From Candidatus Competibacteraceae bacterium (GTDB lineage: Bacteria > Pseudomonadota > Gammaproteobacteria > Competibacterales > Competibacteraceae): DNA of 64,000 nucleotides. The position numbers and the translations under genes are program-made. This document shows positions 44,626 to 53,718 of this stretch, one piece after another. Position 1 is the first letter of the stretch. Each line of letters opens with the position of its first letter. The DNA lies in the NCBI GenBank assembly GCA_016712625.1, contig JADJQQ010000004.1, positions 124,001-188,000 on the forward strand, read 5' to 3'. Under the pieces are notes generated by a model. It was not told the origin of the DNA. It was given only the letters and a program-made list of their open reading frames with translations, and searched no databases.

Positions 44626-45897
44626 TTAACGGACTCTCGAGGATTGCTGGCCCAGCATTTCACGAGTGATGAGAACCACACCCTTTTCGGTGCGATAAAA
44701 GCGGCGCGCATCTTCAAGCGGATTTTCGCCGACCACCGTACCAGGAGGAATCACGCACCCGCGGTCGATAATAACCTTATTGAGCTGAGAGTAGCGGCCA
44801 ATATCGACACCCGGCAGCACCACCGAATTGTGCAGTTGGACGTAGGAATGGACCCGAACCCCTAAAAAGAGTAGCGAGTGATTGACGTAACCACCGGAAA
44901 TGATACAACCCTCCGCCACCATCGAATCCACCGCCATGCCCCGGCGTCCCTCATCATCGAATACGAACTTGGCTGGCGGCGCCAGATCAAGATAGGTCCA
45001 GATCGGCCAGTGTTCCTCGTACAGATTCAAGTTCGGATCGACCTCAACCAACTCCATGTTGGCTTCCCAGAACGCATCCACGGTGCCAACGTCTCGCCAG
45101 TAGCTCTGCGCCTTGGTTTGCACGTCGCGAAAAAGATAGCTCATGATGCGTCGATTTCCGATCAGCCGGGGCAGAATATCGTTGGCGAAATCGTGACTCG
45201 ATTCGGGTGAATCGGCATCTTCGCTGAGACACTGGAACAAAAAATCAGTGTTAAATACATAAATTCCCATTGAAGCCAAGGCGACATCATCCCGTCCGGG
45301 CAAAGTCTCCGGCTCCTTGGGTTTTTCCGCAAAGCGGATCACTTCGTTGGCCTCATTGATCGTCAGCACCCCGAACTCGCTGGCTCGTTCTCGCTGCACC
45401 TCGACCGTTCCCACCGTGACGTCGGCCTTGCTCTCGACATGGCGGGCCAACAGAGGCCCATAATCCATTCGATAGATTTGATCGCCAGACAGAATTAACA
45501 CGAACTCAGGTTCGTGCAGTCGAAGGATATCCATGTTTTGGTATACGGCATCGGCGGTGCCTCGATACCAAGAGGCGTCCTCGGTACGCTGCTGGGCCGG
45601 CAGCAGTTCCACGAATTCGCCAAATTCGCCCCGCAAGAATCCCCAACCGCGCTGGATATGCTGGATTAGCGAATGCGCTTTATACTGGGTCAGCACACAA
45701 ATTCGTCGGATTCCTGAATTGATGCAGTTGGATAAGGGAAAGTCGATGATGCGGTATTTCCCTCCAAAGGGCGTCGCTGGCTTGGCGCGCCACTGAGTGA
45801 GATGTTTGAGCCGGCTACCGCGACCTCCCGCCAAAATGAGCGCGAGGGTCTTTCGAGTCAGGCGACTGACGAAACGTGAGGTGATGGCGGCACTCAT
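44626..45897 (-). CDS. glgC: Glucose-1-phosphate adenylyltransferase
   Basis: Makes ADP-glucose, the committed step of bacterial glycogen synthesis. The 423-aa protein has ALILAGGRGSRLKHLTQWRA with the effector and PPi loop, KPATPFGGKYRIIDFPLSN, WYRGTADAVYQN, ILSGDQIYRMDY and FAEKPKEPE (substrate lysine), and ends in a left-handed beta-helix (VDIGRYSQLNKVIIDRGCVI). It is divergent from glgB across about 200 bp, so the two genes probably share regulation. Confidence 0.97.
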   Translation of the reverse strand: MSAAITSRFVSRLTRKTLALILAGGRGSRLKHLTQWRAKPATPFGGKYRIIDFPLSNCINSGIRRICVLTQYKAHSLIQHIQRGWGFLRGEFGEFVELLPAQQRTEDASWYRGTADAVYQNMDILRLHEPEFVLILSGDQIYRMDYGPLLARHVESKADVTVGTVEVQRERASEFGVLTINEANEVIRFAEKPKEPETLPGRDDVALASMGIYVFNTDFLFQCLSEDADSPESSHDFANDILPRLIGNRRIMSYLFRDVQTKAQSYWRDVGTVDAFWEANMELVEVDPNLNLYEEHWPIWTYLDLAPPAKFVFDDEGRRGMAVDSMVAEGCIISGGYVNHSLLFLGVRVHSYVQLHNSVVLPGVDIGRYSQLNKVIIDRGCVIPPGTVVGENPLEDARRFYRTEKGVVLITREMLGQQSSRVR

Positions 45898-46099
45898 GCG
45901 TTTACTATCCCTCTCTGCTATGATTTCCAGGTTTTCAGCTTCAAGCAGCTTGAATCTTGAATTATGAGCTACTTTCGACCACGGTATCTCAATAGATCCC
46001 AGATAACTTATATAGTAGGTTCCGAAGCCAGCTTAGCGCTATTCGCGATGCCGCGGTGAGGCTAAAACGCTGTGACGACCGGAATGATTGGCTTTTCTG

Positions 46100-47281
46100 A
46101 TGGCGCGCTCCGACTTTAGCAACGATAGGCAACGCACTCAAACCGCCAGCGACCCCCTGCTCGCTGAGGCGGCCTTGTTGAACGAGGGGCGTCATCCCGA
46201 TCCCTTCGCGGTGCTGGGTCGCCAAAAATGTGGTGACCAAGCCACCATTCGAGTGTTCTGGCCCCGTGCCCGGCAAGTGATCTTGACCGATCTGGGTCAA
46301 CCGCTGCGACGGGTGGCTGAAACCGATCTTTTTGAATGGCAAGGAACCGATAGCTTGTTTCCTCACCGCTATCGGCTGTCCTGGACGGACGCCGACGGCC
46401 GTGAGTTTACGATGTACGATCCGTACAGTTTTCCACCGCAGTTGAGCTTGTACGATTTACACCTGTTCAATGAGGGTCGCCACCTGCACGCCTATCGGAT
46501 ATTAGGCGCGCACCCGCGCTCGATAGACGGCGTTGCGGGAGTCTTGTTCTCCGTTTGGGCGCCGAACGCTGAGCGGGTCAGCGTGGTGGGCGATTTCAAC
46601 TATTGGGATGGTCGTTACCATCCTCTGCGGCGGCGTAGTCACGTCTGGGAGCTGTTCGTCCCTGGCGTAACTGGGGGCCTGCGTTATCAATTTGAGATTC
46701 GCGTCAGGGAAACGGGAGAGCTGCTGCGTAAGAGCGATCCGTACGGCCGTGGTTTCGAGCGCCGGCCGGCCGTTTGCTCGGTCGTGACCGATAATATGGC
46801 TTATCGTTGGCGCGACGATGGGTGGATGATGCGCCGGCGTCGACAAACTTGGGTGGAGATGCCGTTATCGGTCTATGAAGTCCACTTGAGTTCATGGCAA
46901 CGCGATAGCGCGGGTGGCTATCTTTCCTATCAGGACTTGGCGCGCCGTCTGGTTGCCTATGTCAGTTCGCTGGGTTTTACCCACATCGAGTTGATGCCTA
47001 TTACCGAACATCCGTTGGATGACTCTTGGGGCTATCAGGTAACCGGCTATTTCGCTCCGACTAGCCGCCATGGCGGGCTTGATGACTTTCGCTGGTTTGT
47101 GGATTACTGCCACCAAGCCGGTATCGGCGTTATCCTGGATTGGGTGCCCGGCCATTTCCCGAAGGACGCGCATAGCTTGGGTTTTTTCGATGGTACCCAT
47201 CTTACGAGTATGAAGACCCCACCCGACGCGAGCACTTGGGTTGGGGTACGCTGGTATTCAATTATAGCCGCACGCAAGTAA
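46100..47281 (+). CDS. glgB: Glycogen branching enzyme, N-terminal part (frameshifted)
   Basis: Introduces alpha-1,6 branches into glycogen. This part has the N-terminal carbohydrate-binding domain (GRHPDPFAVLGRQ), the CBM48 domain (FSVWAPNAERVSVVGDFNYW) and the start of the GH13 barrel (YEVHLSSWQR, LGFTHIELMPITEHP, GVILDWVPGHFPKDAHSLG). After FFDGTHL near 47207 the frame is wrong, because one T is missing in the expected CTTTACGAG, and it ends at 47281. An ATG at 46100 gives MARSDFSN; a TTG lies four codons earlier. Confidence 0.93.
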   Translation: MARSDFSNDRQRTQTASDPLLAEAALLNEGRHPDPFAVLGRQKCGDQATIRVFWPRARQVILTDLGQPLRRVAETDLFEWQGTDSLFPHRYRLSWTDADGREFTMYDPYSFPPQLSLYDLHLFNEGRHLHAYRILGAHPRSIDGVAGVLFSVWAPNAERVSVVGDFNYWDGRYHPLRRRSHVWELFVPGVTGGLRYQFEIRVRETGELLRKSDPYGRGFERRPAVCSVVTDNMAYRWRDDGWMMRRRRQTWVEMPLSVYEVHLSSWQRDSAGGYLSYQDLARRLVAYVSSLGFTHIELMPITEHPLDDSWGYQVTGYFAPTSRHGGLDDFRWFVDYCHQAGIGVILDWVPGHFPKDAHSLGFFDGTHLTSMKTPPDASTWVGVRWYSIIAARK

Positions 47282-48309
47282 AGAATTTTTTATTGGCTAG
47301 CGCCTGCTTCTGGTTGGAAGAATGTCATCTGGATGGTTTGCGGGTAGACGCCGTGGCTTCCATGCTATACCTGGATTACGCGCGTGAATCTGGAGAATGG
47401 TCGCCAAACCTCTTTGGTGGTAACGAAAATTTGGAAGCAATCTCTTTCGTGCGGGAAATGAATGATGTCCTTTGCCGACGCTACCCGGGCGCTTTAATCA
47501 TTGCGGAAGAATCCACGGCTTGGCCCTTGGTGACTCGGCCGGCTTGGATGGGAGGCCTTGGCTTTGGCATGAAATGGAACATGGGTTGGATGCATGATAC
47601 GTTGGAATATCTTGCGCTTGATCCTGCATTGCGCCGCCATCATCAGGAATTATTGACCTTTGGGCTGCTCTATGCCTTTAATGAAAACTTCATTTTACCT
47701 TTATCTCATGATGAGGTCGTTCATGGTAAAGGTTCACTATTAGCGAGAATGCCCGGAGATCGGCCCCAGCGTTTCGCTAATTTACGCTTGCTCTACGTGT
47801 ATATGTGGACTTATCCAGGTAAAAAATTTCTTTTTATGGGTAATGAGTTTGCTCAGGAGCAGGAGTGGGATTTTTCTGGTTCTCTTAACTGGGAATTGCT
47901 GGCCCAACCAGAATCTCGAGGTATTTTCTCTCTATTGCGAGATTTGAACCATTTGTACCGTTCCCTCTCCAGCCTGCACGCCTGTGAATTTACCCAGGAT
48001 GGTTTTGAATGGTTGGATTGCCAGGAACCGGCTCAATCAATCGTTGTTTATTTGCGTCATGATAGTAAAAAGCATCATGTTGCCGTGGTGATTTTTAATT
48101 TTGCGGCCATGGCTCGAAATCACTATCGCGTGGGGGTTCCGTTATCTGGTTCATACCGCGAAGCCTTGAATTCTGATGCGTTTCAGTATGGTGGGGCTGG
48201 TGTGACGAATAAGGATATTTCCGCCGTGGCGGAGCCCCATATGGGGCAGCCTTGTTCCTTGTTAGTGGATCTACCGCCACTGGCTGGGCTTGTACTGGTG
48301 CCTTGTTAA
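47236..48309 (+). CDS. glgB: Glycogen branching enzyme, C-terminal part (frameshifted)
   Basis: Continuation of the GH13 barrel in the next frame: GWGTLVFNYSRTQVKNFLLA, DGLRVDAVASMLYLDY with the nucleophile Asp, ALIIAEESTAWP with the acid/base Glu, and FILPLSHDEVVHGKGSLL. The C-terminal all-beta domain ends at 48309. No real start exists here. The nearby bases YEYEDPTRREHLGW can be read just before it if one T is restored near 47208. Total length would be about 737 aa, right for GlgB. Confidence 0.92.
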   Translation: MGWGTLVFNYSRTQVKNFLLASACFWLEECHLDGLRVDAVASMLYLDYARESGEWSPNLFGGNENLEAISFVREMNDVLCRRYPGALIIAEESTAWPLVTRPAWMGGLGFGMKWNMGWMHDTLEYLALDPALRRHHQELLTFGLLYAFNENFILPLSHDEVVHGKGSLLARMPGDRPQRFANLRLLYVYMWTYPGKKFLFMGNEFAQEQEWDFSGSLNWELLAQPESRGIFSLLRDLNHLYRSLSSLHACEFTQDGFEWLDCQEPAQSIVVYLRHDSKKHHVAVVIFNFAAMARNHYRVGVPLSGSYREALNSDAFQYGGAGVTNKDISAVAEPHMGQPCSLLVDLPPLAGLVLVPC

Positions 48310-48381
48310 GCTGAGGTTGCTGTGATCTGGGTTGGGAATCGTGCGCTAGCAACTTTAGTATTAAGCCGTCGGGCGACAGGG

Positions 48382-48404
48382 TTCTTTAACTGTTTTTTAA
48401 AGAA
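48382..48404. promoter_or_regulatory. Inverted repeat upstream of cysB
   Basis: TTCTTTAA at 48382-48389 and TTAAAGAA at 48397-48404 are perfect 8-bp arms with a 7-base T-rich centre. It lies about 40 bp before the cysB start and 70 bp after glgB. It could be an autoregulatory LysR-type operator or a weak transcription stop. Confidence 0.35.
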
Positions 48405-48443
48405 TAGTACTAGGGCTGTCACTTTTCTAAAGTGGATGCTGCT

Positions 48444-49418
48444 GTGAAGTTGCAGCAGCTGCGCTACCTGACGGCAATTGTTCGGAACAATCTGAATATA
48501 TCGGCGGCGGCTGACAGCCTTTATACTTCTCAGCCGGGTATTAGCAAGCAATTGAGACTGCTGGAAGAAGAATTGGGAGTCGAGTTATTCAGCCGTAACG
48601 GTAAACACCTAACGGAAATTACGCTGATTGGTCATCAGATTATTTTGAAGGCGGAAAATATTCTGCGTGAAGTCAATAATATTCAGATATTGGCTGAGGA
48701 ATATCGTGATGACCGACGGGGTAGCCTATCTATCGCTACCACCCATACGCAAACCCGTTATGCCTTGCCTTCTGTCATCAAAATTTTTCGGGAGCGTTAT
48801 CCGGCGGTTAGCTTGCAGGTGCATCAAGGCTCGCCTTCCCAGATTGCTGAATTGGCGTTGTCGGGCGAAGTTGATTTCGCCATCGCCACGGAATCTTTAG
48901 AGCTGTTTGAAGATTTGGTGATGATGCCTTGTTATGCGTGGCAGCGCTGTGTTCTGGTTCCTAATAATCATCCTTTAACTAGATTGAGTCACTTGACTCT
49001 CCATGATATTGCACAGTATCCGCTGGTGACTTATGTGTTTAGTTTTACCGGCCGTTCGCAATTGGATGAAGCGTTTCGCAGTGTGCAACTGAAGCCGATG
49101 GTGGCCTTTACCGCAACGGATGCCGATGTCATTAAGACCTACGTGCGCTTGGGCATGGGCGTGGGGATCGTGGCTCGCATGGCCTACGACGCTCAGCAGG
49201 ATCATGACTTGGTTCAATTGGAGGCTAGTCATTTGTTTGCGACGAACATAACGAAGATCGGGTTTAGGCGCGGCACGCTTTTGCGCAGCTATATGTATGA
49301 TTTTATACAGTTGTTTGCTAATCATTTACAGCCGGCGAGCGTTAAGGCTGCTGAATGCGCGGATTCTTCCGAAGAGGTCGCCGCTTTATTTGAAGGTTTG
49401 GAGTTACCTGTGCGTTGA
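48444..49418 (+). CDS. cysB: CysB-type LysR transcriptional regulator
   Basis: Activator of sulfate uptake and cysteine synthesis genes that responds to N-acetylserine. The N-terminal HTH reads KLQQLRYLTAIVRNNLNISA and SLYTSQPGISKQLRLLEEEL; the effector domain contains ATTHTQTRYALP, HQGSPSQIAEL, DFAIATESL and FTATDADVIKTYVRLGMGVG, all close to E. coli CysB. Its end YMYDFIQLFANHL also matches. I choose the GTG at 48444 because it gives MKLQQLRY as in E. coli; another GTG lies four codons upstream. The cysTWA transport genes 3.5 kb downstream are natural targets. Confidence 0.93.
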   Translation: MKLQQLRYLTAIVRNNLNISAAADSLYTSQPGISKQLRLLEEELGVELFSRNGKHLTEITLIGHQIILKAENILREVNNIQILAEEYRDDRRGSLSIATTHTQTRYALPSVIKIFRERYPAVSLQVHQGSPSQIAELALSGEVDFAIATESLELFEDLVMMPCYAWQRCVLVPNNHPLTRLSHLTLHDIAQYPLVTYVFSFTGRSQLDEAFRSVQLKPMVAFTATDADVIKTYVRLGMGVGIVARMAYDAQQDHDLVQLEASHLFATNITKIGFRRGTLLRSYMYDFIQLFANHLQPASVKAAECADSSEEVAALFEGLELPVR

Positions 49419-49452
49419 TTCTACTGGCCGGGTCATTTTTTAAATTAATCAG

Positions 49453-49464
49453 ATGATGATATAA
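49453..49464 (+). other. Putative Ter-like site D, in the tus promoter
   Basis: Plus strand ATGATGATATAA preceded by CAG, an exact match to the shared motif. It is part of a perfect inverted repeat at 49453-49471 (8-bp arms around ATA). A TATAAT -10 hexamer at 49460-49465 overlaps it, and the tus-like start is 32 bp downstream. Binding of the protein here would block its own promoter, as TerB does for E. coli tus. Confidence 0.6.
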
Positions 49465-49496
49465 TCATCATAAATTGAAAGTGTATGGAGATAGCC

Positions 49497-50396
49497 ATGC
49501 CCTCCTCATTAGCGACCGCACTGCGTCTCGATTTGTTAACTCGGTTTGAAGCACTGCTGGCGCTGTTGGACGATTGCTGTGCGCGGGTTCGCCAAGACGA
49601 AGGATTAGCCACTTGGATATCGCTGACGGAAGCGGAAGCGGCGAATGGCGTGGACATGCGAACCAAAGCGGTTGGCTTATACCGCGCGCTCTGGTATGAA
49701 GAGCGTCAAGATGGCCGCGAAACCCTAACTTGCCCTGGCATTGTGGGCGCTAGCCCACAAACGCTAGCGGCCGCGCAAGCCTGTAACGCCGCCAAGGATG
49801 CCTTCAAAATAGCGGTGCTGGCCTTAAAAACGTTGGGTCGGCTTGAGGCGAATGCCGCCATGGCGGATTTGCAGCGGCGCGAGGAAACCGTGGCGGTCGC
49901 CATGCGACGGATGGGAGCGGCTCGTCTGAACCTGAAGCAGGCTTATCGCCATCTTCCCCTGCTGGAGCGCCGTCCCCTCAAGATTGGCTTTACCTGGTCA
50001 AAACAAGGCCGAGTGATCCAACGCATGCCCAAGGCAGTAGCCCGCCGCTTGCTGGAACAACGGGTCGAGACCCCCCAAACTCGTTTGGAACTACAGCGCT
50101 TGGCGGGTATTCGCGAGGATGAGGTGCTGGCCCGCATTCGGAGCGTTTGCCCCCATCTGCGGGCCAATCTTGTCTTTCCCAGCAGCGACGGCGCCAGCGC
50201 CCCTCCCCGTCGGCTGATGCAGACCCCGCTACCGGTTCTGATAGCCCTGCGGCCTGGCGAACCGCTTCCTGAGTTTGTGCCCGTTGCCACGGAACCTCCA
50301 GCCAGTCTCAGATTGCGGCGAGCGGATGTAAGAATTGAGGACGAACCCTTTTTACCTTCGGTTCGAATACATCGTTACCGCGCTTCCTATCGTTGA
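49497..50396 (+). CDS. tus: Tus-family replication terminus site-binding protein
   Basis: The 299-aa protein has the length and residue pattern of E. coli Tus (309 aa), which binds Ter DNA as a monomer and stops DnaB helicase from one side. Aligned by eye: [20 protein letters not shown] with the Tus LPGVL segment, [11 protein letters not shown] with [27 protein letters not shown] with [36 protein letters not shown] with [30 protein letters not shown] with CPTPLIALINRDNG, and LPSVRIHRY with the C-terminal PRLHLY. The ATG at 49497 has GGAG six bases before it; an earlier ATG at 49485 is in frame. Ter-like sites lie directly upstream (D) and 2 bp after the stop codon (E). Identity is low, so the family call rests on pattern, length and context. 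Confidence 0.8.
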   Translation: [299 protein letters not shown]

Positions 50397-50397
50397 T

Positions 50398-50409
50398 ATG
50401 ATGATATAA
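50398..50409 (+). other. Putative Ter-like site E, just after tus
   Basis: Plus strand ATGATGATATAA, an exact match to the shared motif, starts two bases after the tus-like stop codon. It has the same orientation as sites D and F. Confidence 0.55.
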
Positions 50410-50508
50410 AATCACTTTATATTTCTGGTATCCAATCTGAAATGGATACCATCCGATCTCCCACCCGCTATATTTTCCTTAGCTATAAAAATACAGGAGA
50501 CTTAAATC

Positions 50509-52650
50509 ATGTCATCGCGTGCTCGGGTATGGCCAGGCAAATCGTATCCGCTCGGCGCGGTTTGGGACGGCAAAGGCGTTAATTTCGCACTTTTTTCCGC
50601 CCATGCTGAAAAGGTCGAATTGTGCCTGTTCGATTCCTCGGGCCAGCGCGAAATCGAGCGGCTCGTCTTGCCTGAAAACACCGATCAGATCTGGCATGGC
50701 TATGTTCCCGGCGTGTGGCCGGGCGCGCTCTACGGCTATCGGGTTTCTGGGCCTTATCAACCCCAAATCGGCCATCGTTTTAACCACCACAAGCTGCTGC
50801 TTGACCCTTACGCCAAGCAGTTTTATGGCGTGCTGCACCTGCGTGACGAACATTGCGGCTACCAGGTCGGACATCAAAAGGCTGATTTGTCTTTCGACAC
50901 CCGCGACAACGCGCGTGACATGCTGAAATGCGTGGTGGTCGATACCAGCTTCAACTGGGAAGGTGACCGTCCACCGGAAATCCCCTGGGCGCAAACCTTG
51001 ATCTACGAAACCCACATCCGGGGTTTTACCATCCGCCACGAAGGCTTGCCCAACCATTTACGCGGCACCTTCGCCGGCATGGCCCACCCGGAAATCATTA
51101 AATATCTGCAATCCCTCGGCATCACCTCCATCGAATTGATGCCGGTTCACGCCTTCGTGGATGATCGATTCTTGACTGACCGCGGCTTGCGTAACTATTG
51201 GGGCTATAACACCCTGTGTTTTTTCGCTCCGGAGCCGCGTTACTTGAGCGGTGGCGATTTGGCCGAATTCAAAACCATGGTCAAACGGCTGCACGACGCC
51301 GGGATCGAAGTCTTGTTGGATGTGGTTTACAACCACACTGCCGAAGGCAACGAACTGGGTTCGACGCTGAGCTTTCGAGGTATTGATAACGCCTCCTACT
51401 ACCGGCTCCATCCTGATAGCCGCCGTCATTACATCAACGACACCGGTTGTGGCAACACGCTTAATATCACTCATCCCAGAGTTTTGCAGATGGTGATGGA
51501 TAGCCTGCGCTACTGGGTCAATGAAATGCATGTCGATGGGTTCCGCTTCGATCTGGCGGTCACTCTGGGCCGTGAGGAATACGGCTACGATCGTCAGGGC
51601 GGATTCTTCGATGCGATCCGTCAGGACCCGGCCCTTTCTCGGGTCAAGGTAATCGCCGAACCGTGGGACATCGGTCCCGGCGGTTATCAACTTGGCAGTT
51701 TTCCAGCCGGCACCGCCGAATGGAACGATCGCTTCCGTGACACCACGCGCCGGTTCTGGCGGGGCGATGATGGGATGCTAGCGCGGCTGGCGCCCAATCT
51801 TTTGGCATCCAGCGATCTGTTCGAGCACGACTGCCGACGCCCGTCCACCACCATCAACTATGTTGCCAGCCACGATGGTTTCACCCTAGCCGATCTGGTC
51901 AGTTACAACGACCGCCATAATGAAGCGAACGGTGAAAACAACCGCGACGGCCATCCCTCCAACTTCAGCCGTAATTACGGCGCGGAGGGATCGACCGCCG
52001 ATCCGGCGATTCAGCAAGTCCGCCTCCGCCAGCGTCGTAATCTGCTGGCCACCCTATTACTGTCGCAGGGCACGCCGATGCTGCTGGCAGGGGATGAGCT
52101 TGGCCGCAGCCAAGGCGGTAACAACAATGCCTACTGTCAGGATAACGACATCAACTGGTTGAACTGGCGGAGCATTCCAGCCGAAGAACAGGACTTTCTC
52201 GATTTTGTCCGCCGCCTGATCGATTTTCGCCGCAAACACCCGGTGTTACGCCGCCCCCAGTTCCTACACGGCAACCGAATTTCAAAAACCACGCAATTGC
52301 GCGACATCGACTGGATTAGCCCTGGCGGCGGCGTCTTGAGTGATCGTTACTGGCAAGAAGCCAAGGCGCGCTGCTTCGGCATCTTGCTGGCGGGCGATGC
52401 GGGTGAGTACTTCACGACAGACGGCTATCCAGAGACCGATGATACCCTCCTCCTCATCTTCAACGCCGGGTTGGCTTCCCTTCCCTTCCGGATGCCGGCT
52501 GTCCCTGGCGCAGGCCACTGGCGCTGCTTGCTGGATACTGCACAACCGCGACTGGCCGCCGGTGAACTGACAATCAAACCCGGTGACGATTTTCAAATGG
52601 AAGGGCAGGCAGTGACGGTATTTGCCTTGGCATTGGACAATCAGAGCTGA
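50509..52650 (+). CDS. glgX: Glycogen debranching enzyme
   Basis: GH13 isoamylase-type enzyme of 713 aa that cuts alpha-1,6 branches of phosphorylase-trimmed glycogen. Shows the N-terminal CBM48 (YPLGAVWDGKGVNFALFSAH), VLLDVVYNHTAEG, the nucleophile region VDGFRFDLAVTLG, acid/base KVIAEPWDIGPGGY and NYVASHDGFTLADLVSY; GDELGRSQGGNNNAYCQDND is a GlgX hallmark. A clear AGGAGA lies before the ATG. It is the last glycogen gene of the cluster and is read toward cysT. Confidence 0.96.
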   Translation: MSSRARVWPGKSYPLGAVWDGKGVNFALFSAHAEKVELCLFDSSGQREIERLVLPENTDQIWHGYVPGVWPGALYGYRVSGPYQPQIGHRFNHHKLLLDPYAKQFYGVLHLRDEHCGYQVGHQKADLSFDTRDNARDMLKCVVVDTSFNWEGDRPPEIPWAQTLIYETHIRGFTIRHEGLPNHLRGTFAGMAHPEIIKYLQSLGITSIELMPVHAFVDDRFLTDRGLRNYWGYNTLCFFAPEPRYLSGGDLAEFKTMVKRLHDAGIEVLLDVVYNHTAEGNELGSTLSFRGIDNASYYRLHPDSRRHYINDTGCGNTLNITHPRVLQMVMDSLRYWVNEMHVDGFRFDLAVTLGREEYGYDRQGGFFDAIRQDPALSRVKVIAEPWDIGPGGYQLGSFPAGTAEWNDRFRDTTRRFWRGDDGMLARLAPNLLASSDLFEHDCRRPSTTINYVASHDGFTLADLVSYNDRHNEANGENNRDGHPSNFSRNYGAEGSTADPAIQQVRLRQRRNLLATLLLSQGTPMLLAGDELGRSQGGNNNAYCQDNDINWLNWRSIPAEEQDFLDFVRRLIDFRRKHPVLRRPQFLHGNRISKTTQLRDIDWISPGGGVLSDRYWQEAKARCFGILLAGDAGEYFTTDGYPETDDTLLLIFNAGLASLPFRMPAVPGAGHWRCLLDTAQPRLAAGELTIKPGDDFQMEGQAVTVFALALDNQS

Positions 52651-52879
52651 AGCACACGCTCTTTTATAATTAATAATTATATTAATATCATCAAATATTC
52701 TTTTTTTTCTTTATTCTTGGGCTTATAGTCGCGGTTTCCCAAATTTTGGTCGGTCGCGACTGCTTTATGCCACCCGCCCCGACTTGCGGAGTTTTGATTT
52801 TGCGTTTAATCCCGCCTGCTTCTTCAGCCAGGCTAAAAGCCTTAGCCCTTATTCCAGAACCCGCCGTGGATGCTTTTGC

Positions 52880-53710
52880 ATGATGTCGCGGTTGCGCCAG
52901 CCGAGTGTTTTACCGGGCTTTGGGTTAACGCTTGGCTTTACTCTAGGCTACCTCTGTCTCATTGTGCTGATTCCGCTGGCAATGGCGTTTTCGAAGGCGT
53001 TCGAGGTGAGTTGGAGCGAATTTTGGGGCATCGTCACCGCGCCACGGGTGTTAGCCTCCTACCGATTGACCTTCGGCGCCTCGTTTCTAGCGGCGGCGGT
53101 GAATACCGGTTTCGGCTTGGTCGTGGCCTGGGTGCTGGTGCGTTATCGCTTTCCGGGCAAACGCCTGGTGGATGCCTTGGTTGATTTGCCGTTCGCCCTG
53201 CCCACCGCCGTGGCTGGAATTACCTTGACCACCCTCTATTCGAGCAACGGTTTGATCGGTCAATTTCTCAAGCCGCTCGGCCTGAAAGTCGCCTTTACGC
53301 CCCTGGGGATCATCGTGGCGCTGATTTTTATCAGCTTGCCCTTCGTGGTGCGCACGGTGCAGCCGGTACTGGAAGATCTGGAACACGAGGTTGAGGAGGC
53401 GGCCACCAGCCTGGGAGCGGGCCGCTGGCAAATTTTTTACCGAATCATCTTTCCGGCGATTCGTCCGGCTCTGTTGACCGGCTTTACGTTAGCGTTCGCC
53501 CGCGCGATCGGCGAATACGGCTCGGTCATTTTCATCGCCGGCAATCTGCCGATGGTTTCCGAAATCACGCCGCTGCTGATCGTCAGCAAATTGGAACAGT
53601 ACGACTATCAGGGAGCGGCGGCGGTCTCAGTGGTTATGCTCATCATTTCTTTTATCTTGTTGCTCCTGATTAATTTGCTCCAACGCTGGAGCCGCCTCCG
53701 GCACGGTTGA
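52880..53710 (+). CDS. cysT: Sulfate/thiosulfate ABC transporter permease CysT
   Basis: Inner-membrane permease (276 aa) with about six transmembrane segments. CysT signatures: SVLPGFGLTLGFTLGYLCLI, LVDLPFALPTAVAGITLTTL, and the EAA loop EVEEAATSLGAGRWQIFYRI with GEYGSVIFIAGN. The frame is open 32 codons further upstream, but ATG at 52880 (or 52883) fits the family start. No strong Shine-Dalgarno is seen. cysW follows with a few bases between. The binding protein CysP or Sbp is not beside it, so it must be encoded elsewhere. Confidence 0.94.
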   Translation: MMSRLRQPSVLPGFGLTLGFTLGYLCLIVLIPLAMAFSKAFEVSWSEFWGIVTAPRVLASYRLTFGASFLAAAVNTGFGLVVAWVLVRYRFPGKRLVDALVDLPFALPTAVAGITLTTLYSSNGLIGQFLKPLGLKVAFTPLGIIVALIFISLPFVVRTVQPVLEDLEHEVEEAATSLGAGRWQIFYRIIFPAIRPALLTGFTLAFARAIGEYGSVIFIAGNLPMVSEITPLLIVSKLEQYDYQGAAAVSVVMLIISFILLLLINLLQRWSRLRHG

Positions 53711-53718
53711 GACGCATT

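Noticed and set aside
52684..52700. A further Ter-like sequence (TTGATGATATTAA on the minus strand)
   Set aside because: It needs one mismatch and one inserted base, lies in a very AT-rich stretch, and has the wrong orientation for its side.
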